64,000 nucleotides of DNA from Mortierella alpina (lineage: Eukaryota > Mortierellomycota > Mortierellomycetes > Mortierellales > Mortierellaceae). Below are positions 27,001 to 37,541 of the stretch, piece after piece (position 1 is the stretch's first letter; each line of letters begins with the position of its first letter). Position numbers and translations under genes: made by a program. The stretch covers positions 3,224,001 to 3,288,000 of the forward strand of contig JANATF010000003.1 in the NCBI GenBank assembly GCA_029449245.1, read 5' to 3'. A model generated the notes under the pieces. The model was not told where the DNA came from. It did no database searches and saw nothing but the letters and a program-made list of their open reading frames with translations.

Positions 27001-27323
27001 GGCTTCTGATGGGCGGTGCCCATGGGTGGCGAGGACGGTCTTGCATCCGACTGATTGAGCTGGGCTTCGAAGGGCGCAGGCGTTGTGACACGAGGTGTCG
27101 AAGGAAACGTCCAGTCGTTCAGTGCGGGCCGATGACCCCTCCCGACTGCCGCAGGCCCTGGGCCTCTGCTTGGCCGCTCTACGGTGTCAGGGGCGTGTCC
27201 GTCCGCATGGGAGCTTGCTATGCCTGTGCCTGCTCCGATGCCAGTTCCTGTTGCTACTCCTGTTGCTGCTCCTAGAATTGCGCCTGATGCACTGTGTGTT
27301 GCTTGGTCTCCCTGTTGCGCCAT
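18034..27323 (-). CDS. MOR2: Cell morphogenesis protein, Furry / MOR2 / Tao3 (PAG1) family
   Basis: Giant scaffold of the NDR/LATS kinase pathway (RAM network in yeast, MOR in fission yeast) that directs polarised growth and cell separation at the cortex. Eight exons: 26409-27323, 26122-26303, 25962-26022, 25750-25880, 25422-25620, 25207-25344, 22385-25132 and 18034-22284, giving 2,874 residues, within the family range of about 2,200-3,500. Residues 1-280 are low complexity (Q-, H- and S-rich). The conserved N-terminal region starts about FALKMLFTQFVKMAEAKLNA and includes LYPMDCLDETADFLQSCAGF. The HEAT-like middle and C-terminal regions fill the two large exons. The last 450 residues are Ser/Gly-rich with an acidic stretch (about 20 Asp/Glu near residue 2,750). 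Phases are consistent throughout. ATG 27323 is followed by an open, biased frame; no upstream exon is apparent. The 1.45-kb region to IDO is a shared divergent promoter. Confidence 0.93.
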
Positions 27324-28776
27324 GGCGGTGTGTGTGCTCGAACTCGCTCTCTGCTACGGACCAGTCCTGGGTATCAATGCAAGCGGACGGGAGAGAGAAT
27401 GATGCGCTGGCCAGTCAAGGAACAATGAAGGGGGAACGGAAGAGAGGGAGAAAGGGAGGCAACGTGGACTATAAAAAGAAGCGAGATGAGTGTTTGCACG
27501 GGGTGGTGTTAATATTGCTGTCTGACGGAGAACCAGGAAGAATGCATGGCGCGTCTATGCATGGGCAAAGGGCAACTAATGAGAGAGCCAAAAGGCGAAG
27601 GGGGGAACAAGGGGAGCTGAAATAACCTTGTTTAAGGGGCATGTCACCTCCGCTTGACTACAGTACATGGACGCACACACTGTCGGCAACGCCTGTCATC
27701 CAGATCCCCATGGCTGTAGTGTAGTGACTACGCCAAGGAAGAAGCCAGGAAGAAGGCAAGTTAACGAGGCTGCGAAAGCGGGAGACAAAGCCAGTTTGTG
27801 GAAGCACATCAGGACAGAGCTACCGTGAGAAAATGGACCCACCCTGGCAAGCTGTAGCGTTTTCATCTCTTTGAGCGAGCGCATTGTTGGCAAAGCCCAT
27901 GTATTGCGTGCGTGTCTGTGTTGCGACCTCAGGAGGACAAGAGTCTCGACTGTTTCTATGCGGATGGGTGAGCAGCCCCTGAGTACGAGGGTGCTTGTGT
28001 CAACAGCACGGAAAGAGGGGGTCTGCGTGCAGACCTTGCGGAGCTTTGAGATCGGGCGAGTGTGCTACGACGGATGACTTTGCGATGTTCACGAGGCCTC
28101 CTGGCCCCAAACTGAGAGGATGCGCAGACAAGTATGATCAAGTCCAGATGGACCAATGGATCGTGAGTGGCCAGCTTCCGCATCGCCAATTGGCTGGGCT
28201 GGCCGTTGACCTCGGAGGGTTGCGTGCCTGGTTTCCCACAGTCCGTGGTTCAAGTGCTGCTGAACACCCCCAGTTCCGAGTGCTCGTCTGCGCTTAGTTG
28301 TTGCCAACTTGCCACTAGGCACCTTCTGTGCGACAAGGAGTGGAGTCTGCAGGCCAGGTGCAGTGCGAGATAACAGCTTTGCAGGTTCAAAAACCTACCT
28401 CTTAAGCCATTAAGTGGTTGATGCGAAGGTTCGCCAGCTCCTCCTCCTGCTGCTACTCCAGACCTCAGCACCCCACTGTCGCTCTTGCCCTGCCCCCCAC
28501 CATCCGCCCTCCATCTCGGCCGGTCTCACGCTCATCAAGCACCTTGCTGTGCCATATAGCCCGTCCGCTGACCAGCAGGCCATAAAAAGTGCGTTCCAGG
28601 AACCTCGTCTCTTTTTCATTTTTCACACATTTTGTATTTCAACCCCGATATCCCCTATCACCTTCGCTTTGTCCAGTCTCGGCCTCGCTTCACGCACTCC
28701 ATCGCCCTCCGCCTTTTTGACATCTTGACTCCGCTCCATCTCCATTTCTCCCCTCCCCTCCCCCGTTCACACACTA
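27324..28776. other. Divergent promoter region of MOR2 and IDO genes
   Basis: About 1.45 kb between two start codons pointing away from each other. A C/T-rich tract precedes the IDO start (28620-28770), and an A-rich CATAAAAAG near 28581 could serve as its TATA element. No conserved coding sequence is seen. Confidence 0.45.
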
Positions 28777-30959
28777 ATGTCGCTCAAGGACCTGCCCATC
28801 CTCGCCGACTACGACATCTCGCCCGTCTCGGGCTTCCTGCCTGCAGAGGAGCCGCTGCAGATCCTGCCGGATCCGTACTTTGCGCCGTGGGAGGAAACCT
28901 TCCAGCAGTTCAACGGCCTGCTCCTCGCCTCCAGGCTCCGACAGCGAGTGAATGAGGTAAAGGACCCTGCCTCCATAGCCTCCGGTTCACAGACATGACT
29001 CAAACCGCTCTGCAGAGATCCCTCCATGGCGTTCCTCATTGTGCTGGATCCAGTTTTTTTTAAACTGCAATTGTCGCCATCCGTTGTTTGTCACACCCTT
29101 GTTAAACTCACACCCTCACAACCTCCGATCGGATCCATGTGTCTCCTCCGTACTGCGCTCCGCCATATTCATCCTGGAACTGACGCCTGTCTCTCCATCT
29201 GACTATTAGCTGCCTTGCCTCGAAGCCTCCCGTCTCAAGACCAAAGCTGAGCAGCGAAGAGCCTACTTGATCCTGTGCATGCTCTCGCACGCCTATGTCT
29301 GGGGCAAGCACGAACAGGCTGCCGAGGTAAAAAAAATAATAGTTGTATTAATTTTTTGTGTCTGTTCATTTCCGGCTAAGCAACCCGGATTCCGCCTAAC
29401 AAGCCCTTCCGCTCATGCACATGATCGTACACAGTCTTTGCCTGCATCCCTGGCCGTGCCATGGCAAACGGTCGCAGACATGCTCGAGATCCAGCCCGTG
29501 TTGACCCATGCTGCCGTCGTGATGTGGAACTGGCGGCTGTTATACAAGGACGGGCCAAGAGACCTTAGGTAAGGAACTACCAACAGCAGCGCAGCGCAGC
29601 GTAGGATTATGCTCCCGTTATCTTTGGCAAAGGGATTTCCATCCCATTGTTCTATGTTTGTCTACCGAAACCACCTTTCGGTTCAACTGAGCAGCAATCT
29701 TCCACAGTCTCTACGGCAGATAGTATTGCCAGCGTTCTTTTTGCGCACTGCCTCCGATCATAAGCGCATAATGACTGTCCATTAACACAACTTTCTTTCC
29801 GATGTCTTTATCTCATCACTCATAGCAATCTAGACACATTGGGAACACTCTCCGGCTCAAGTGACGAGTCATGGTTTTACTTGGTGACCACCGCCATCGA
29901 AGCCACCGGCGCACCCGTGCTCAGCAAGATCCTCACAGCCATGCAACTGGTTCGAGACAACAACACAACAACACTGACCCAGGAACTTGAATCCATCCGT
30001 GGCATCATCGAGGAACTGGTCGGCGTCTTGCGCAGAATGTTTGAAAAATGCGACCCTTATGTGTTTTACTGGAAAGTACGACCTTACCTGGCCGGCTGGG
30101 AGAACATGGCCGAGGCCGGTTTACCCAACGGAGTGCGATACGAAGGCGTCGACAACGGAGAATACAAAAAACTGGCAGGAGGCAGTGCCGCCCAGAGTTC
30201 ACTGATCCACGCGCTCGATATCGCCTTCGGTGTCGAGCATCATCCTACAGGAATGCGACCCAAAAAGAGCGCTGAAAACACCACCAACGGTGCTGCTGCT
30301 ACCCCAAATGGTACCGCTCACTCTGCGCCTTCCACAAACGGCTCTACACCAGCACCCAAGGTCCACAATTCATACAACGACGCCTCGGACGTCGCAGCAG
30401 GAGCCAAACCAGCGCACGGATCTAGCTCCAACAACTTTATTCAAAAGATGCGTTTCTATATGCCTGGACCCCACCGCAACTTCTTGACCCATCTCACCGA
30501 GGTGGCCAACATCCGCAAGTTCGTGACCGACAATGCCAGCGGCGACCGATCGGATCCGCAGGTCGCGAAACTGATCACGGTCTTTGACGAGTGTGTGCAC
30601 CAGATCAAGGTCTTTCGCGATGTCCATATCCAGATGGTCACTCTGTACATTGTCATGCAAGCCAACCGTGGACCCTCAATCTCCCACGGTGGGTTCGCTC
30701 CACAACCCCTAGCCCAAAAGTCGACCGAGGCCAAAAACGGAATTAGGGCAGACCCACACGTGGACTCTGCACCGACCAAGGGCTCCTCCAAGGGATCGAA
30801 CATTCTCTACCCACAAAAGGTCATCTTTGGAGCACCTCATGGACTCGCCAAGAAGCAGGAGGAAGGCAATGATGTTGTTCGTGGCACAGGTGGCACGGAT
30901 CTAATCCCTTTCCTTCGTCAATGTAAGGGACAATCTCAATTCGCAGTATCGAGAGCGCG

Positions 30960-30990
<31 letters not shown>

Positions 30991-31114
30991 ACAAAAGATC
31001 TGCGCAATGTTTGCCGGTCTATTCCTTCTCTTCTCTTTAGCTCGTGACGAAACCAATGCCTCCAAGATTGTGCCGACACCGTCGATCACAGCACGGAAGG
31101 CCTCGGTTGCCTAA
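28777..31114 (+). CDS. BNA2: Indoleamine 2,3-dioxygenase (haem enzyme)
   Basis: Cytosolic haem dioxygenase that opens the indole ring of L-tryptophan to N-formylkynurenine, first step of kynurenine/NAD synthesis. Five exons: 28777-28956, 29210-29326, 29435-29568, 29826-30922 and 31041-31114, giving 533 residues. Family motifs: SLPASLAVPW and WRLLYKDGP early, FYWKVRPYLAGW near residue 225, MPGPHRNFL near 356-364, and FRDVHIQMVTLYI, whose His (about 411) matches the proximal haem ligand. The C-terminus FLRQSRDET fits the usual FLKxxRDxT ending. A low-complexity segment rich in N, T, A, P and S (residues about 292-344) is inserted before the MPGPHR block, so the protein is longer than the roughly 400-450 of animal and yeast forms. 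The last intron holds a 27-T run. Confidence 0.93.
30960..30986 (+). repeat. Poly-T tract inside the last IDO intron
   Basis: 27 consecutive T residues within the intron 30923-31040, about 54 nt upstream of the acceptor. It is a homopolymer prone to length errors in assembly and to polymorphism. Confidence 0.95.
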
Positions 31115-31759
31115 AAAAAACACTTCAACAAACGCAGCACATATCCTATATATGCTACACATACCATTGCGCAATCCGGCCGATCGTTCCCGCGGTCCTT
31201 TCGTTTTTTTTTTTCATTTCGAAAGAAAAAAAAAGAACAAAAAACAAAAAAAAATACCATGAACAAAACCCCCGAAAACCTGTTCCCATCCCATGTTTCT
31301 TAGAGGATGCCGTGGTTGTCCTGGATCTCTCTCATTCTCCTTCATATCCATATATACTGTATAGACGCCTTTTTGAATGCAATAAATTAGTATGGCATGC
31401 TCCATGATCAATAGGGTCCCCCCCACCCCCCTCCTCCTTTGGCGGACTCGTCGTGTATCTCTTGAGACTTACACACCTTCTGGCGGAGATCGGCGACAGA
31501 AGACTCACTTTTTTTTTTTTTCAAACTCCAATCAATTTATGATTTTGCGGGGTAAACCTCGACGCCTCTGCTAGGAAGAAAAGTGACACATTTGGGATGT
31601 GAACTCCGCGCACCCTGGACGCGTCCAGTGTACTGACCGTACTGTACTCATATAAACCCAAGGTATCTGTCAGTTACCATGAGATCGGGCATCTTTCTAG
31701 ATAATCACAGATGCTTTTACTCGGATCAAAAAAAGAAAAAAAAAATGAAAAGGGACCAA
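31115..31759. other. Convergent 3' region of IDO and VPS27
   Basis: Contains several A- and T-runs of 8-12 and AATAAA near 31381. It separates two converging genes. No gene is seen. Confidence 0.45.
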
Positions 31760-34573
31760 CTAAAGGTCGATCAGCGGGGCTTCTTCGACCTTGGGTTGCA
31801 CAGGAACAAACGCCGGTTGCTGAATGGGTTGCTGAATGGGTTGCTGAATGGGTTGCTGAATGATCGCCTGTTGAATAGGCTGCTGTTGAAGCTGTGGCTG
31901 CGGCTGCGGTTGCGGTGCATACTGCAACGGTGGCTGTGAAGCCTGGTCGACAGAGAACTGTTGCTGTTGTTCATATGGGACATAGGCCGTCTGCTGGGCG
32001 CTGGAAGGTACCTGAATGGGCTGCTGCTGCTGCTGTTGCTGTTGCTGAGGTGGCGATTGAAGAGCCTGACCAGTCGATTGGTACGTATTGATAAGCGCCG
32101 AAGTCTGACCATTGACAGTAGGTGACGCTGCATACTGCACAGCCGATGCCACAGGTTGAACCTGCTGTTGCTGAATTGGTTGTTGCTGCGGGACATAAGT
32201 AGGCTGTGCTTGCAGTTGTGGCGTTGGATTCTGCGCGGAGTACTGATTCTGCATGGGAGGCTGCTGGTCTTGCTGAATGGGTGAGGTGACAGCATATGGT
32301 GCGGAGCCCCCTGGTTGCTGGGCTTGAGCAGGCTGATACTGGTAGGACGTTTGTTGCTGCAGTTGCGGCTGCTGCTGCTGGAATGGTGCTTGATACGGAA
32401 TATGAGGAGTCTGCTGCTGAGGCGGCGCGCCGCTGTACGCGACCCCTGACGCTGGGACATACTGCGAGTACCGCGAGTCCTGGGGCGCGATCTGTGGGTA
32501 TACATGGCTGCTCTGAGGCGTCTGCGGGGTCGTAGTATTGCTGTACATGCCTTGAGTAGATCCGGGTGGGGGCAATCCCATGCCGGGATGTCCGTAATTG
32601 TTGGCGTTCATTCTTCGCTGGTAACTCGAATTCAAACGTTCCTGCAACAGATGGTCGTAGATCCGCACGGCATGATCGATTTTATCGTTGAATCCCACAA
32701 ACTCTTGTTGCTTTCGCGCTGCTTCCTCAAGGTTGAGCGCGACCTTCATCTGAAGCTTTGAAATCTGTTCATACAGAGCCTGGACCTCACGATTTCCAGA
32801 AACGTCCCCCTGCATTAGCTGGATCCTGTCTACCAGGGTGGCGAACATCTCAATATTGGACTTTTCAGTGTCTGTGAGCTCAGTTGGCGAAGGGCTTGAG
32901 GTCTATGATAAGCATACATAAAACGACAGATCGTTAATGAATATGCATAGATGCAAGTGTGAGCGCAATGAAAAACGAAATGAAATATATGCGACGAGTC
33001 CTTACAATGGGCTTCTTTTGATATGTGTATGAAGAATACGATGACTGATGCTGACCGGACCGAGACGCACTTGCGCTGGAAGACGAGTGGATGTTGGTTT
33101 CGCGTAGCGATGCCTCAATAGCAGCAAGTAGGTCCGCATCCTCTTCCTCTTCGCTGGGGACAGAAGCTTTCTTGGCAGGCTCGGTGTTAGAGCGCTTGGG
33201 AGCAGAGTATCCGGGCTGATTGTTGGCTTCCTTCAAAGACAACTCGATGGCCTTCAAAAGATCGGCATCCTCAGCCTCAGCAGCAGATTTCGAGCCGCTG
33301 CCGGAGGGATTGTTCGCGGGCGCCGTTGTTGTCTTGGAAGGCGTGTAAGAGGAGCCTCCTGGCTTGCTCACACTCGGTACAATCTCAATGCCGCCCCCGA
33401 GTCCATGGCTCTCCAGCGCAAGCACACTCTTAGGTCCCAGCTTCTTCTTCATCCAGCATCCATCGCACACACGCACCTCCTGAGTCACGCCCATGTTGGG
33501 GAGGGCCATGGTCTTGCTAGAGCACTGTCCACAGAAAGTAGATCCACATGCACGGCAGTGATGTTTGCGATTGGTGAGCGTGAAAGCATTGCGGCAACGA
33601 GTGCAGACGTCCGAGTCGGTCCAGTCTGGTGGCTATTGATAAGCGCGACAAGAGCATCTCGGAAAATAAGAATCCAGCCTTGCTACAGGAAGTTATGCTC
33701 GAAACGTAGAAGGTCAAGTCCTTACCGCTTCCGACTCGACCAGTGCCGCTCCAACATTGTCCTTGGGTGGAAACTGGAAACCCTCATGCTGCAGAATCAT
33801 ATAGGTGTCACAGACATATCCCAGGCCGTGTTTCCCACGGAACAGCAAACCCCATGTTTGAATCAGCCCCAAAATACGGTTCTTGACCTCATAGTTGCAT
33901 CCAGCCTACGATCAGACAAACGGATGGTCAGTCACTGAGGTACATACATGTTCGCAATGGATATGGAGTGCTTCTGCGACTTACAGGTGCCTTCATTATC
34001 GACGTGAGATTATCAATAAACTCGCGTGAAGCGACCTCGACCAAAAAGTGATGTCCTCCATTTTTGACACAGACATCTGTGAGCTACAGGTGGAGGAAAA
34101 CAATGTGAAATCGTGTAAACGCGTGTAATTGCATTACTTTATCCAGACACCTCCAGCTGAAAAAAAAGGATGATTTACCCCGAGCGCCAAAAGCTGGACG
34201 TTCGGATTCTTGTGGCCAATGCGTCGCTTTAGAGCCTTGGCAGCGTCCTTTGGCGACACCTGTTTGGAGCGAATTTGGTCGCAGATTTCCAGATTCAAAG
34301 CCAAGTCCTCCGAACCAGCAGGCAAGTTCTCAGAGGTGGCCTTGTCTACATTCATTCAGAAAAAAAATCGGATGTCCCAGATGAACTCGTAAGCATTTGG
34401 TTTCCATGACGTGCGTCCAGGTCCATTTCCAGGGGCGGTCTTGGCTCTTGGCGCTGTGCTCGAGAAAAACAAGGTTCTTGCAACAGCAATGAGGGCCAAA
34501 CCAAGTACTCCTGCGGATGCACGCACTTACCAACGAGCTCGTCGATGGGTGAGGTACTCCAAAGCCAGGACAT
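31760..34573 (-). CDS. VPS27: ESCRT-0 subunit Vps27 / HRS
   Basis: Endosomal adaptor that binds PtdIns3P and ubiquitinated cargo and recruits ESCRT-I and clathrin. Six exons: 34531-34573, 34179-34345, 33985-34083, 33726-33905, 33006-33632 and 31760-32902, giving 752 residues. Residues 1 to about 145 form the VHS domain ([14 protein letters not shown]). Residues about 164-227 form the FYVE finger, with [14 protein letters not shown] and VRVCDGC. Two ubiquitin-interacting motifs follow ([16 protein letters not shown] and [16 protein letters not shown]). A helical core (about residues 380-480) should pair with Hse1. A long Q/P/Y-rich tail ends in PLIDL, a clathrin-box motif exactly at the C-terminus. 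All key FYVE residues are present. STN1 ends only 108 bp upstream on the same strand. Confidence 0.95.
31814..31861 (-). repeat. Four perfect 12-bp tandem repeats in VPS27
   Basis: The plus-strand unit GGTTGCTGAATG occurs four times without change. On the coding strand it encodes a repeated Q-Q-P-I tetrapeptide near the C-terminus of Vps27. Confidence 0.95.
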
Positions 34574-34681
34574 GACGAGGGCTCAAACGTAAGGGAATAG
34601 AGGACAGGGGGTTGAAGAGATGTGAGGAACAAAAAACAATTGTTGCATATACACTGTGGCCATATGACTTGTGGAATTTAT

Positions 34682-35959
34682 TCAGCGACGCGCAATTTTC
34701 AGCTTGGCTACTCGAAACCGCATCGTTGGCCTGTCGTAATAGTCGATCTCGCCCGTGGAGAGTAACCGGTGCACTACCATCACTATTAGCCTGTGAGCCT
34801 TTATCTTGACTTGCAACTGCGTCAGGTCCGGCTCCTAAAAGTTCAGTCCGCAACACCGGGTGGTAAGAGCAGTTAATACACAGTATCGATACGCACGAAG
34901 AGCCAGTGAAAAATGCCCTCCCAGAAAGGTACGAGAACGCGTACCAAATTGTTGACAATACTGGAAGCCATAGTCCTTATCTCCTCGTCTTCCTCGATAT
35001 CGGTGAAGAAAAAGAGTGTGCGGTGTTGCAGCCATAATCGTAACTTGTCTATTATCAAAATCGTCGGTGGTTGATCCTTATGTGTCCGCGTCTATGCAGG
35101 TGGTGTCAAAACTTTGCTGTTAGCGAGTATGTCCTCTTGGAGCTACCCAAGCTTGTAAAAAGTGAGACGATTCCGGACATACAGCCTCCTCGACGTCAAT
35201 GCCAGACACATTCACAGGTTGCGGGTACACGTATCGTTCCTTGGTCAAAACTCGTAGCCGAAAAAGGGTTTCTGCGTTCGGATCTATACAGACGGCTACA
35301 CACAAGAAAAAAACTGCGAGTTAGCTGCGTGGTTCTTTTGCAATAAATGTCCCGCTCAAAGGAACCCAAGGTCCATCCATAGTCTTTACTTGAATCATCA
35401 TGTTGAAACGTGAGCTGAGCTTGCCCCCGAAATTCTCCTGGCTTGCCAACGATATTGAGAACCTGACCGAGTGCGTAAGGTTCAAGCCACGGGACAGCAG
35501 ACGTATCCCTCAGAGACTGCAGTCTGTCAGGAATCCACATGATGCACGGCAACGTGTCTGTTCCATCATCCACTATTGCGGAGTGTATAGTTCAGTTCGG
35601 TTTAGCCTGGAAAAAACTTGGTGGCGTAAAACGGTGGCAAAAAAAAAAAGGTCGACATACGAGTGTACACAAACATCTTTGGCGCCCTGTGAACCCTCCG
35701 AACAACTCCCAATACTTCCACCTTCCTGACAGGATGTCCGTGATGTGTGTAAACTCCTATTGCAGTTGAATTGTAGAGTTCGGAGCAATTGCGTGAGGAA
35801 TGCTGCGTTTTGGGTCTGCTTGATGGACGGTGTTACAATGGAGAAGGTAATACCATCCATGTCTGGAACAGGGGCCAAGGCTTTGACTTGGAATAGCATC
35901 AGTTGCATGGGTGTATGGAGGAAAGGATCCAGCCCCCATAGGACCTGCGGCGTGGTCAT
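34682..35959 (-). CDS. STN1: Telomere-capping CST complex subunit Stn1
   Basis: OB-fold subunit of the CST (Cdc13/Ctc1-Stn1-Ten1) complex, which binds single-stranded telomeric DNA and recruits DNA polymerase alpha. Six exons: 35854-35959, 35661-35756, 35390-35572, 35183-35295, 34945-35091 and 34682-34834, giving 265 residues. The N-terminus VLWGLDPFLHTPMQLML followed by HPVRKVEVLGVVRRVHRAPK and FVYTLDDGTDTLPCIMW is the Stn1 OB-fold signature (strands 1-3). The C-terminal part is helical and could be a winged-helix remnant; it is shorter than in human STN1 (368 residues). The donor of the last intron (GTACGC at 34944) was preferred over readthrough because it continues a basic, helical frame to a TGA. 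The first five exons are firm; the last junction is likely. It is divergent from PDCD5, with 177 bp between starts. Confidence 0.8.
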
Positions 35960-36136
35960 CGAGGCCAGGTTGACATTGGACTCTGTAGAGTGAGAATCAG
36001 GGGTTGGTAGGTAGTGGAGATCAAAGAAGCGACACACGCGTCCAAGATATGAAGCGGACAAGCCACAAGACCTGGCAGCCTTAAAAAAAAGGAGCAACCA
36101 ATTCAAATTTCACACTTCACATACTCCACAGACATC

Positions 36137-37200
36137 ATGGAAGACGACGAACTCGAACAGATCCGCGCTCGGTATGGCAGAGCTCCATACGCTGCGTGCT
36201 TTTCAAACTGGAAACACGGCGCGCAGTGGAAGGAGGTCGCGGTTTTCCTCATCAAACGTATTCAAAGTCTAACGCCTTCTCCACACCATGCGTGAACATT
36301 AGCCGCATGGCAGAACTCAGAGGCCAATCAGGAGGTGCCGGTAGCAGCATGAGTGGTCTCCCTGTAAGTCACCATACGCGAATGGGAGAAAATAGAGAAT
36401 TCGAGCATGACGCAACACCCTAGTGGCACGCCAACTCATTGAACTTGCAAACTTAGGCTGGTATGAGCCCCGCAAAGAAGGATGACGAGGAAAAGGCCAA
36501 GAAGAGGTATATGTCTATCTGTTAGCATGATGATAGCACTATGGGAACTGGATGTGACTCCCCATATTTAATGAACCCCATTCTGCATATGTTTGATCGT
36601 AGCCAAATGGAGGAGATGCGTCGCACCATGGTATGTGCCAGTGGACCTTGTGAGAGTACAGGGAATGTTCTCGAAAAAGCACTTACAGGACCCTAACCAA
36701 GATGATATTGATACCCCTCCTTGAACAGCTCATTCAAATCTTGGACGGAGAGGCACGCGAGCGCTGTAAGTGTTGACGCGACTCAATACTGATCCATCCC
36801 AACCGCTGATTCAGAGCTCCGTCGACTCTAACCCTGTCCATACCTCATTCACATAACATGAAAGTGTCCCGTATCGCTATCGTCAAGGCCGACAAGGCGC
36901 GTGCTGTCGAAGATCTGTTGATTCGTATGGCACAGGGTGGTCAAGTCCGATCCAAGATCACAGAAAAGCAGTTGATTGAGCTCCTGGAGCAGGTGAACCA
37001 GCAGACAAAATCAGAGACCAAGATCGTGGTAAGCTTTCCATGCAGTACGCTCCAGACCAGGAAAAAAAAAAAAAAAAAAAAAACGATCACCAAATCACTT
37101 GATTTTCGATAGCAGTGCTCTGACGATCCTCCAATGTATTCTACTCTAGTACAACCGTCGTCGATATGATGACTCGGACGATGATGACTATGGCCTTTAG
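36137..37200 (+). CDS. PDCD5: PDCD5 family protein (programmed cell death 5 / TFAR19-like)
   Basis: Small helical nucleic-acid-binding protein conserved from archaea to animals; in eukaryotes it binds the CCT chaperonin and affects apoptosis and p53-type pathways. Fungal function is less clear. Seven small exons: 36137-36171, 36303-36363, 36457-36506, 36603-36630, 36729-36765, 36865-37028 and 37150-37200, giving 141 residues. Motifs: MEDDELEQIRARRMAELRGQ, then the triple-helix core ILDGEARERLSRIAIVKADK, VEDLLIRMAQ and GQVRSKITEKQLIELLEQV, ending in an acidic YDDSDDDDYGL-type tail. Phases agree at all six junctions. Exons of 28, 35 and 37 nt are unusually short. The sixth intron contains a 22-A run. 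Confidence 0.93.
37062..37083 (+). repeat. Poly-A tract inside the last PDCD5 intron
   Basis: 22 consecutive A residues within the intron 37029-37149. It is a homopolymer, probably variable. Confidence 0.95.
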
Positions 37201-37541
37201 ATTTGAAAGGAAAGACGCCTGTGTCGCTTGGGAATGAAAACAGTTATAAACATCATAAAACACAACGCTAGCTCGCGTGCGCCGATGTTGTACAGCAGCA
37301 GCCATTGCAGGGCTGGTTCTCCTTTAAGCCCGATTCGTGCAACATACCTCGCATTCAAGCGCCAGCTTGCTCCGAAATTATAGTTTCATTACAAATGAGG
37401 ATGGATGCATATCTGAGGCGCAAGTGATGAGAGGATGAGAGGAAGGATATCGATGACGGTATGACAAAGAAAGAGAGAGTGAGGGGGGGAGGGGGGCAGG
37501 TTCTTTTTTTTACTATGCTACAATTGAACGCCGTTCCTGTT
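37201..37541. other. Convergent 3' region of PDCD5 and BOL2
   Basis: 341 bp between two stop codons. A G-rich stretch (GGGGGGAGGGGGG-like, near 37482-37496) is the only notable composition. Confidence 0.45.

Noticed and set aside
31740-32505. Alternative minus-strand frames through the VPS27 tail (N-, S- and R-rich)
   Set aside because: They are frame shadows of Q-rich coding DNA; the Q/P frame is continuous with the UIM and FYVE exons and ends in the clathrin box.
34873-34944. Stn1 readthrough to the TAA at 34873
   Set aside because: Possible, but the GTACGC donor at 34944 plus the TTTTAG acceptor gives a longer, charged helical C-terminus in phase; it was chosen with moderate confidence.
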